32,472 nucleotides of DNA, taken from contig NZ_JAHESD010000064.1 of assembly GCF_018598585.1 (NCBI RefSeq), positions 1 through 32,472 of the forward strand, given 5' to 3'. Numbering within the stretch: the first letter of the stretch is position 1; the number at the start of each line of letters is the position of its first letter. The DNA is from Chryseosolibacter indicum. Its GTDB lineage: Bacteria; Bacteroidota; Bacteroidia; Cytophagales; Cyclobacteriaceae. A program made the position numbers and the translations under genes. Positions 10,201 to 16,558 of the stretch are shown piece by piece. The notes under the pieces were generated by a model. That model did no database searches. It worked only from the letters and a program-made list of their open reading frames with translations, and was not told the origin of the DNA.

Positions 10201-10557
10201 GTAGTGCCGGGAGATGAGAATATAACAGACGTTCCGGTTATCCTCGATAAGAACGTTGTTGAAGGAGGAAATTCTGATTATCGCAGTGCCTACGACTTGT
10301 ATAATAAAAGCACGGCTAGAGTTGCCGATGGCACTTACGTGCGATTGAAATCAGTAAGATTAGGTTATACACTTCCCAAAAGGTGGATATCAAGAATCGG
10401 CGCCAATAATGCCCAGCTTTCTATTGACGCACAAAATCTTGCCTTATTGTACTCTGACAAGAAGCTTAACGGACAAGACCCTGAATTCTTTCAGGCAGGT
10501 GGTGTTGCACTGCCTCAACCGAGGTTGATTACTACATCTATAACAATTGGTTTTTAA
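7243..10557 (+). CDS. SusC/RagA-type TonB-linked outer membrane transporter
   Basis: This 1104-residue protein has a signal peptide (MNKLLLVALLVTFGF..., cleavage near TYGQ at residue 21). A carboxypeptidase-D-like regulatory domain follows at about 24-105 (GKVTSSKDGTELPGVNV, GNYELLA, FIGY). Then come the SusC signature region (LGEVVVTGF) and a plug domain at about 118-245 (MLEGRVAGV, KIRIRGNTTIN, PLMVIDGV, VLKDASATALYGTRAKNGVI). The rest is a large beta-barrel ending in an aromatic residue (SITIGF). There is no STN domain, so direct signalling to an anti-sigma factor is not expected. SusC proteins import SusD-captured glycans or peptides using TonB energy. The SusD partner starts 14 bp downstream. 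With a surface metallohydrolase in the operon, a protein- or peptide-derived substrate is plausible (inference). Confidence 0.96.
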   Translation: MNKLLLVALLVTFGFITTYGQGIRVSGKVTSSKDGTELPGVNVRIKNTNKGTIADAFGNYELLANKPSDTLQFSFIGYITIEQIIGNRSTINIQLEQETTQLGEVVVTGFQEVERKLFTGSAASVKMEDIKTPGMTDASRMLEGRVAGVTVDNVSGTFGTAPKIRIRGNTTINGDTKPLMVIDGVILEDLNNVSADDIITGNANTLTASSIAGINPDDIESFQVLKDASATALYGTRAKNGVIVITTKRGRSGQTRVNYTGNFSFNLRPSYSQYDILNSVDEMSIYREMYDKGLVDITTSVKAQNYGSLGKMFTLISEHQIPWGPNGSLNEEFLHQYESANTDWFDVLFKDYSLQQQHSVSLTSGTEKHTSYYSISYLHDNGQTIADNVKRYAGTAKNSFQFSKRFSLDLKLTANYRDQKVPGTQNRDFDPITGRYRRDFDINPLSYALNTARTIRPYDSEGNLEYFRRNYAPFNILRELELNYININVADVSTQADVNVDILDNLTFRSTLQGRYATTKREHVIHENSNQAEAYRADETQYIQDANPLLFKDPNDPGALPKVVLPEGGFNNINQDELTNFYIRNSINWSHTINTVHSINILAGQEIKFTNRESVRADGIGVVYENGGIVNMDPLMIQFLNQQGIRTYALSVDRERFAGVFINGGYAYNEKYIFNGTVRYDGSNRLGKSRNSRYLPTWNVSGAWNVDKEDFIDLQWLDFLKLRATYGLSANLGPNTSALLNLRSAVTLRPTDIETYLYIQDLENADLTWEKLKEFNAGFDFGIFNNRITGTGDFYHRNCFDLIGLLQTSGVGGNAYKWGNYADMVTNGFEFSINTLNLKLNDFSWSTNFNIGYSRDRITRLDFNPRIGDAIVQGGAAVLGGPRRGLFSTKFAGLDSRGIPTFYDDSGEEVYYYDLQDRENLKSILKYEGSAEPRGAGGFTNTFNYKNFSLSVFLSYKFDYKIRLDDAFSPRYTDFSSFSKSFVNRWVVPGDENITDVPVILDKNVVEGGNSDYRSAYDLYNKSTARVADGTYVRLKSVRLGYTLPKRWISRIGANNAQLSIDAQNLALLYSDKKLNGQDPEFFQAGGVALPQPRLITTSITIGF

Positions 10558-10571
10558 AGGACGAGGTACCT

Positions 10572-12053
10572 ATGAAGATATCATCACTTAAGAATATTAC
10601 GTTACTTACGCTTGTTGTTGTCGGCTTCTCGGCTTGTGATAAATACCTGGAAGAAAATCCTGATAACCGTGTTGAGCTTAATAACCTTGACAAAGCAGCA
10701 CAGCTTCTGACCAATGCTTATGCAAGTGGCAGTTATACTTTTACCGAATGGATGAGCGACAATGTTTCTTACACCTTTGGCACTACTAAACTTCCTGAGC
10801 ACGACCAGGCTTATACATGGAGTGATTTTACCGGAATAGATCAGGATACCCCTGCAAATTTCTGGAACACTACCTACGATGCCATAGCCCACACCAACGA
10901 AGTGCTTGCTGTAATAGACAAATTACCCGGAGATGAAGACAGAAAAAATGCCATTAAGGGAGAAGCCCTACTTGCCAGGGCCTATGGTCACTTTATGCTT
11001 GTAAACCTTTTTGCTAAACATTACGACGCAAACACGGCTGATAATGATCCGGGAGTACCTTACGTAACTGAGCCAGAAACACAATTCATCAAAAAGTATA
11101 CGCGCAATACAGTTGAAGAAGTATATGATAAAATTGAAGATGATCTGCTTGAAGGACTTGAATTAGTTAAAGACAGTTACTACAGTAACTCAGGTAAATA
11201 TCATTTTACAAGAAATGCAGCACTTGCTTTTGCTTCACGGTTCTACTTGTTTAAAGGAGAGTTTAATGATTGTATTGATTATAGTAATGAACTGCTAGGG
11301 GCAAATCCGAGTCTTTTTATTAAAGATATTCCGGCCCTGTTGCAACAACGTGTTAATGTTGAAGACTATATCAGATTATACCACTCCCCTACTGATGATA
11401 GCAATCTTTTACTCATCAGGCAAGTTTCTAATTTTCATCTGCCAAACTTAGGTCATTGGCCAACACGTGATCTCTATTCAGAAATATTCAGAAGTAATCC
11501 GTATCGCTTAACCGATGAACGTGAAGATCCGGCATGGTTGGCCGGAGAAAATGGACTTGCGGCAACAAAGTTTGAATTCTTATTTGAACGTTCCAGCTTA
11601 ACTTCAAATGTTGGACTTAACTATACAATCTTTCTTGGTTTCAGAGGTGAAGAAGTGCTATTGAACAGAGCAGAGTGTTATATCCTCAGAAGCAGAAGCC
11701 TCAATGCCAATGACCTTAACCTTGCTCTTGCCGATTTACAATTACTGGCAAATAAAAGATACAGGGCTACCGCTACGAATCAACCTACCCTGACTATCCA
11801 AGCCTTGCGAACCTACTTTGGCACTAACAGTAATGACAGACTTATTTGCCTGTTATATCTTCTGGATGAACGAACAAAAGAATTTATGCACGAAGGCTTA
11901 CGCTGGTTTGACATTAAGCGATATGGCCTCCCGGTGCAACATGTACTCCCGGACGGCAGCATCAGCAACCTGGACGAGGACGATGATCGCAAAGTGTTGC
12001 AAATTCCTCAGGCAGCTATTGATGTGGGAGGCCTGGAACCTAATTCACGGTAA
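10572..12053 (+). CDS. SusD/RagB-like substrate-binding lipoprotein
   Basis: A 493-residue SusD-family protein with the lipobox GFSAC, giving a lipidated Cys near residue 22, followed by DKYLEENPDNR, the usual SusD opening. SusD hallmarks are visible: the N-terminal helical/TPR region (FWNTTYDAIAHTNEVLAVID, KGEALLARAYGHFMLVNLF), YDKIEDDL and the C-terminal block LLDERTKEFMHEGLRWFDIKRYG. It should sit on the outer face of the outer membrane as a lid over the SusC barrel and bind substrate. It follows SusC by 14 bp and precedes the metallohydrolase gene by 24 bp, so the genes are almost certainly one transcript. The bound ligand cannot be read from sequence. Confidence 0.95.
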   Translation: MKISSLKNITLLTLVVVGFSACDKYLEENPDNRVELNNLDKAAQLLTNAYASGSYTFTEWMSDNVSYTFGTTKLPEHDQAYTWSDFTGIDQDTPANFWNTTYDAIAHTNEVLAVIDKLPGDEDRKNAIKGEALLARAYGHFMLVNLFAKHYDANTADNDPGVPYVTEPETQFIKKYTRNTVEEVYDKIEDDLLEGLELVKDSYYSNSGKYHFTRNAALAFASRFYLFKGEFNDCIDYSNELLGANPSLFIKDIPALLQQRVNVEDYIRLYHSPTDDSNLLLIRQVSNFHLPNLGHWPTRDLYSEIFRSNPYRLTDEREDPAWLAGENGLAATKFEFLFERSSLTSNVGLNYTIFLGFRGEEVLLNRAECYILRSRSLNANDLNLALADLQLLANKRYRATATNQPTLTIQALRTYFGTNSNDRLICLLYLLDERTKEFMHEGLRWFDIKRYGLPVQHVLPDGSISNLDEDDDRKVLQIPQAAIDVGGLEPNSR

Positions 12054-12077
12054 TTTAAATATTGATTCATATCCATC

Positions 12078-12944
12078 ATGCGAATAAAAATACTTTCAGC
12101 GTTACTTATCGGTGTACTCACTTTGGCTGTGTCTTCCTGTTACAAGGATGAAGATGTTAACCCGCCCTTAAAAAACCAACCATATTCAGAGGACGAACTG
12201 GACCAGTTCATACAGGAAGAATTTATAGATGAATTTGGCGTTGCGGTGCGATATAAATATGTTGATCGATATGTAGATCAGAATAAACGCGTTACACCGC
12301 CTAAGCGAGAAGTGGTGGAGCCCATGCTTGAATTCTTAAAGGATTTCTGGGTTGAACCTTTTGTAAGTGTTCCTAATGGGGACAAATTCTTTCGTTCTCA
12401 TGTGCCTGCAGAGATAGTTTTTATCGGATCCACGATGTACAACGCGGATGGAACCGTAACACTGGGAACAGCAGACGCAGGTGCACGCATTACACTGACA
12501 GAAGTTAATTTTATCGACACACAAAACCTTGACTGGATGTATCGCCAGCTTGGAACAATTTACCACGAGTTCGCTCACATAGTACACCAACGTTATAACC
12601 TTCCTTCTAACTGGCAGCAGATCTCCCCTCAGGGCTATACCTCCGCCGGATCGTGGTACACGCTTTCTGATGAAGAAGCTTTGCGACGTGGCTTTGTATC
12701 ACCTTATGGAACAAGCTCTTTTAATGAAGACTTTGCCGAGCTTGTGGCATTCTTACTTTACGACCCTAATTTTTATGAAAAATACATTGATGACGAGGAT
12801 GAAACAAACTGCCTTCCTTGCGCACAACGAAACGAAGGAAGGGTGAAACTTAGAACAAAATACAGTACGGTTCTCAGGCATTACCAGCAGAGTACGGGCG
12901 TTGACCTTCTTGCCGTGAGAAAAATTATTCAAGACAAGCTTTGA
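12078..12944 (+). CDS. Substrate import-associated zinc metallohydrolase lipoprotein
   Basis: A 288-residue lipoprotein with lipobox LAVSSC (Cys21) followed by the acidic stretch YKDEDVN, typical of surface-exposed lipoproteins in this phylum. The zinc motif HEFAH sits at residues 163-167 (context GTIYHEFAHIVHQ); H170 is also nearby. Acidic residues in FNEDFAELVA (E217, D218, E221) are candidates for the third ligand. This matches the family of putative zinc metallopeptidases found beside SusC/SusD pairs (TIGR04549/Peptidase_Mx1-type, recalled from knowledge). A CLPC pair near residue 247 could form a disulfide or metal site. The product probably cuts a substrate at the cell surface before SusCD import; the true substrate is unknown. 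It lies 24 bp after susD and nearly abuts the next gene. Confidence 0.88.
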   Translation: MRIKILSALLIGVLTLAVSSCYKDEDVNPPLKNQPYSEDELDQFIQEEFIDEFGVAVRYKYVDRYVDQNKRVTPPKREVVEPMLEFLKDFWVEPFVSVPNGDKFFRSHVPAEIVFIGSTMYNADGTVTLGTADAGARITLTEVNFIDTQNLDWMYRQLGTIYHEFAHIVHQRYNLPSNWQQISPQGYTSAGSWYTLSDEEALRRGFVSPYGTSSFNEDFAELVAFLLYDPNFYEKYIDDEDETNCLPCAQRNEGRVKLRTKYSTVLRHYQQSTGVDLLAVRKIIQDKL

Positions 12945-12946
12945 TT

Positions 12947-14305
12947 ATGAAGAAGAATATATACCTGTTTGCAGTGCTCATCACCTTAACTATTTCTTGC
13001 AAGGATGATGAGATCAACAAGTTTGACAAAAGTGCAGACGAACGCGTAAGCGAAGCTGTTGCTACATTAAAGGCAGACCTGGTAGCGCCTAAGAACGGAT
13101 GGCTTCTCAGATATACGCCAACAAGCGAAGCGGGCACCTATAACGTTCTGCTCGACTTTAATGAAGATAATACGGTTAATATTAAATCAGACATTGGCGC
13201 AGACGACGGGGCATATTTTGATCAGACAATAACGTATAGAATAGACAATTCGTTAGGTCTTGAACTTATTTTTGAGAGCTATTCAATATTCAGCTACCTA
13301 TTTGAACTCGACCAAGCTTCATTCGGTGCTGAGTTTGAATTTAACTTTGTAAATAAAACTCCTGATAATGCCCTAGTATTTACGAGCAAATCTGATTTTT
13401 CCCAGGCGACCAGGCTACTTTTTGAAGAAGCTTCTGCAAGCGCTGAAAATTTACTTGGCAGAAAAGTAGCCCTTGACCTTACCAAATTTAGCGATGACCT
13501 GGGAATACTTTCTTCTTCATTAAAGCTCAGTTATGCAAATAAAGACCTCGTTCTTTATTTATCACTCGATAATACGCGTAGGGTGATTGACATTCACTCT
13601 GCTTCTTTAAAGTCGAATACAGAGAGCAAACGACTTCTTAATTTCAGCCAGGGATATGTTATTGAAGGTAATACAATCAAATTCAATGCTGCTTTTACAG
13701 GAAATGTATTAGGAACGAACCTTAATTTTAATGGCATTACATTTAATACATTAAGCGATGCAACGTTGGAAGCATGCGCGAAAAACTTTCCTATTAATAC
13801 TTATTCAGGTGTAACCTCATCAAACGATGTGGTTGTAATGGAAACAAGTTTACTCAATGCAGCAGGATCAGCTTTTGGCCAGGTTTCAAATTTCTATTAT
13901 AGTCCGCTCGCTTATGCTTTCGATAATGGAACTTCTGTAGGCTCTTCTATTGCTAACGACATTCAAGGCGCACAAGAAATGCACCTGTACTATGGAGCGC
14001 AATTACAAAATGGTTCAACCCTTTATGGTATTGGATATGCGATAGTAAACAACAATGGAAGTGTAACTTTTGCGCTGAAGGAATTTACACCAGAACTACA
14101 TAACAACAATCTTATTTTTCACTTCAAAGACGGAATAACACTTTTGGGAAGTGAGGAGACCGATGCTGCTGTTGAGAACATCCAGAAATACCTTGATCCT
14201 TTAGTAGAAGGAAACAGTACATATGTTCTAAGGTATGGTGAAAATATTATTGAACTCTACAATCCATGCTCAGGCTGGAGTTTTGTGTTCGGTGATGGGA
14301 ATTGA
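12947..14305 (+). CDS. DUF4302 domain lipoprotein
   Basis: The ATG at 12947 is preferred over the TTG at 12941, which overlaps the upstream stop. The result is 452 residues, 2 bp after the metallohydrolase stop. The lipobox TLTISC puts the lipidated Cys at about residue 18, followed by KDDEINK. The region APKNGWLLRYTP...GTYNVLLDFNEDNTVNI and the following aromatic, beta-rich segment match my memory of DUF4302, a Bacteroidetes family that typically sits after the SusC, SusD and zinc metallohydrolase genes. Its biochemical role is unknown. The 2-bp spacing suggests translational coupling with the metallohydrolase, so it may act with it at the surface as a binding or presenting subunit (inference). 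It is the last gene before a bidirectional terminator. Confidence 0.82.
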   Translation: MKKNIYLFAVLITLTISCKDDEINKFDKSADERVSEAVATLKADLVAPKNGWLLRYTPTSEAGTYNVLLDFNEDNTVNIKSDIGADDGAYFDQTITYRIDNSLGLELIFESYSIFSYLFELDQASFGAEFEFNFVNKTPDNALVFTSKSDFSQATRLLFEEASASAENLLGRKVALDLTKFSDDLGILSSSLKLSYANKDLVLYLSLDNTRRVIDIHSASLKSNTESKRLLNFSQGYVIEGNTIKFNAAFTGNVLGTNLNFNGITFNTLSDATLEACAKNFPINTYSGVTSSNDVVVMETSLLNAAGSAFGQVSNFYYSPLAYAFDNGTSVGSSIANDIQGAQEMHLYYGAQLQNGSTLYGIGYAIVNNNGSVTFALKEFTPELHNNNLIFHFKDGITLLGSEETDAAVENIQKYLDPLVEGNSTYVLRYGENIIELYNPCSGWSFVFGDGN

Positions 14306-14336
14306 TTAATTTATAATTGATAGCGGTATTTAAAAA

Positions 14337-14376
14337 ATAAAGGGCTCTGTTCTTACTTGAACAGAGCCTTTTTACT
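14337..14376. terminator. Bidirectional terminator between convergent lipoprotein genes
   Basis: GGCTCTGTTC (14343-14352) and GAACAGAGCC (14359-14368) form a perfect 10-bp stem with a 6-base loop. There is a T tract on the plus side and an A-rich run on the other side, so it can serve both the DUF4302 operon and the Calx-beta lipoprotein gene. Confidence 0.9.
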
Positions 14377-14398
14377 TTAATGCCTACTCGTTAAATCT

Positions 14399-15484
14399 TT
14401 AATTTAATCTTAGCGGACTTCTAAGCGAGTTCTTGTTCAGGGATTTAATTCTTTCCAGTAACACAGCTTTTGAAAGGGATTGCTTTGACTTTATCCGACT
14501 GGAAGTTTGGGGAACTTCAATCTCTGACAATGACTTATAATTAAGTCCCTCCTTTACCATGGTTTGAACGATCTTTGTACTTACCGTTGAACTTTCAGTA
14601 TTTATAACAGCTGAATTTATATTAGCAGGAGTATAAGTACTTTCAAACACAAACTCGGCAGCCTGTGTTCCATCCGTTTTAGTTATGGAACCTCCCAAAT
14701 TGAGCACACCTACAGCAAAATCAAGGTTTTCAGAATCACTTCCACTTTTGTAAACATAGCTCATTCCAAAAGTTCCATTTGTGAATCCTGCTGGAATTAT
14801 TGCTCCTTCAAAATTTCCTTCAGTATTGTCCGACCAATTGAACATTCTGTTGTTTAAGTAAATGTATAGATTCATATCAGAAGTCGCATCAGTACCATCC
14901 CATTCCAGGAAAACAAATGCATCATCTTCAAGAATCTTCACAGTGTGCTCTACCTGCTCACCTAATGTAACTGGCCCTGATGTAACTGACTCCAGGGTGA
15001 TTACTACTGTTTCGTAAGGAACACCGTCATCATTTGTTGGAGAATCTTCTTCAAATTCTGTTGTGAAATCTTCAAATATGCGAATCGAAAAAGATGCTTC
15101 TTTTGCCCCTTTAGCAACAGTAATGCTACTGCCATTAACAGTCACGTTATTCCCAGTCTCTTCTATTTCAAAATCATTAAGTTCTTGTGCACTTGCACTG
15201 GCGTTCTCTCGGGCAGTGCCATCTATATCAAACTTAATTACGGCCTCACGGGCTAACTCACGATCAAAAACAAGCTTTGCTTCAATAACTCGTCCTACTC
15301 CGATATCTTCAGCTAACTCCGGATGTATAGACTCCACTGTACCATCCGATTCTGTTACCTCTTGTTCTTTTAATTCAAATGAGACGCCTGCTTTTGGCGG
15401 TTCATCATCATCATTACATGAATTTAAAAATGAAAGGCAGGACACTGCTATAATACCGCAGACTAAACTAGATTTTCTGATCAT
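14399..15484 (-). CDS. Calx-beta-like domain lipoprotein of unknown function
   Basis: A 361-residue protein with a lipoprotein-type leader (FLNSC, Cys23) followed directly by NDDDEPPK, an acidic surface-export-like motif. Residues about 35-195 look like a Calx-beta domain: alternating strands with ARENASASAQELNDFEI, ITVAKGAKEASFSIRIFED and ETVVITLESVTSGPVTLG...HTVKILEDD. The part after about residue 196 (FLEWDGTDATSDMNLYIYL) resembles a jelly-roll or pre-peptidase-C-type beta domain. The C-terminal 60 residues are basic and serine-rich. It is convergent with the SusC operon and shares its terminator, so co-regulation is not implied, though its location suggests a related surface role. I do not recognise a specific function. 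Confidence 0.78.
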   Translation of the reverse strand: MIRKSSLVCGIIAVSCLSFLNSCNDDDEPPKAGVSFELKEQEVTESDGTVESIHPELAEDIGVGRVIEAKLVFDRELAREAVIKFDIDGTARENASASAQELNDFEIEETGNNVTVNGSSITVAKGAKEASFSIRIFEDFTTEFEEDSPTNDDGVPYETVVITLESVTSGPVTLGEQVEHTVKILEDDAFVFLEWDGTDATSDMNLYIYLNNRMFNWSDNTEGNFEGAIIPAGFTNGTFGMSYVYKSGSDSENLDFAVGVLNLGGSITKTDGTQAAEFVFESTYTPANINSAVINTESSTVSTKIVQTMVKEGLNYKSLSEIEVPQTSSRIKSKQSLSKAVLLERIKSLNKNSLRSPLRLN

Positions 15485-15649
15485 AGGTTTGCATTAGTTG
15501 ATGTTATCTTAGTTAAATGTACTCAATAGCAGAGGAAATTAAAAGCTGTTGCTTGTCAAATATATCCTGAAAAGAAATTTTCATTGGTCAAAGTATCAAT
15601 CATATTTGACAAAACCAGATCTGTTTTACTAAATGAGCTACCTTTAACT

Positions 15650-16555
15650 ATGAACAGAAGACAATCTCTACAAAAGATGATGATGGCGGGCATGGCAATT
15701 TCCGTTCCATCATTAACAGCATTTGGCATGACACAAATACAACGAAGAATAATACCCTCCACGAAAGAGCCATTACCAATAGTTGGATTGGGTACTTGGC
15801 AAACGTTTGATGTAGGTACAAGTAATACCGAAAGAGAACCTCTCAAAGAAGTTTTGAAAACGCTTGTATCAAATGGCGCCTCTGTAATTGATAGCTCTCC
15901 AATGTATGGAAATTCAGAAGCGGTGGTTGGAGATCTATCTAAGGAGTTGGGTGTAAATGAAAAACTATTCATAGCTACCAAAGTATGGACGAGCGGAAAA
16001 GAGAATGGCATCAGGCAGATGGAAAACTCTTTTAAACTACTAAAAAGAGATAAGGTAGACCTCTTGCAAATCCATAATCTTGTCGACTGGCAAACGCACC
16101 TAAAGACCTTGCGCGAATGGAAGGAGAAAGGCAGGATTCGTTATATCGGTTTAACTCATTATACTGCCAGCGCTCATGATACCCTTGAATCAATTATTTC
16201 CAATAACGAAATAGATTTCATTCAGATCAACTACTCCGTTAATAGTAGAAACGCTGAGAAAAGCTTGCTACCTAAAGCAGCAGAAAAGAACATAGCTGCT
16301 CTTGTAAACCGGCCCTTTGAAGAAGGTGCACTATTTAATAAAGTTAAAGGGAAACCTTTACCTGAATGGGCTTCAGAATTTGATTGTAACAGCTGGGGTC
16401 AGGTATTTCTAAAGTTTATTCTTTCAAATCCCCACGTTACCTGTGTAATACCGGGCACAGCAAAATCAAAGCACTTGATTGACAACTTAGGTGCTGGAAT
16501 GGGAAAGCTACCAGATGAAAAACAACGACAATTAATTATAAATGCACTTAGATAG
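15650..16555 (+). CDS. Aldo/keto reductase with twin-arginine export signal
   Basis: The ATG at 15650 is chosen because it places a Tat-like leader exactly at the N-terminus (MNRRQSLQKMMMAGMAISV); a TTG at 15584 would put 22 odd residues before it. The protein is then 301 residues. The AKR fold is clear: LPIVGLGTW, then the catalytic tetrad D and Y in VIDSSPMYG, K in FIATKVW and H in LLQIHN. The strand IDFIQINYSV and the late cofactor-binding block VTCVIPGTAKSKHLIDN follow. The family reduces carbonyls with NADPH, whereas the leader points to folding with cofactor and export to the periplasm. It converges on the permease gene with only 3 bp between stops. Confidence 0.9.
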   Translation: MNRRQSLQKMMMAGMAISVPSLTAFGMTQIQRRIIPSTKEPLPIVGLGTWQTFDVGTSNTEREPLKEVLKTLVSNGASVIDSSPMYGNSEAVVGDLSKELGVNEKLFIATKVWTSGKENGIRQMENSFKLLKRDKVDLLQIHNLVDWQTHLKTLREWKEKGRIRYIGLTHYTASAHDTLESIISNNEIDFIQINYSVNSRNAEKSLLPKAAEKNIAALVNRPFEEGALFNKVKGKPLPEWASEFDCNSWGQVFLKFILSNPHVTCVIPGTAKSKHLIDNLGAGMGKLPDEKQRQLIINALR

Positions 16556-16558
16556 TTA

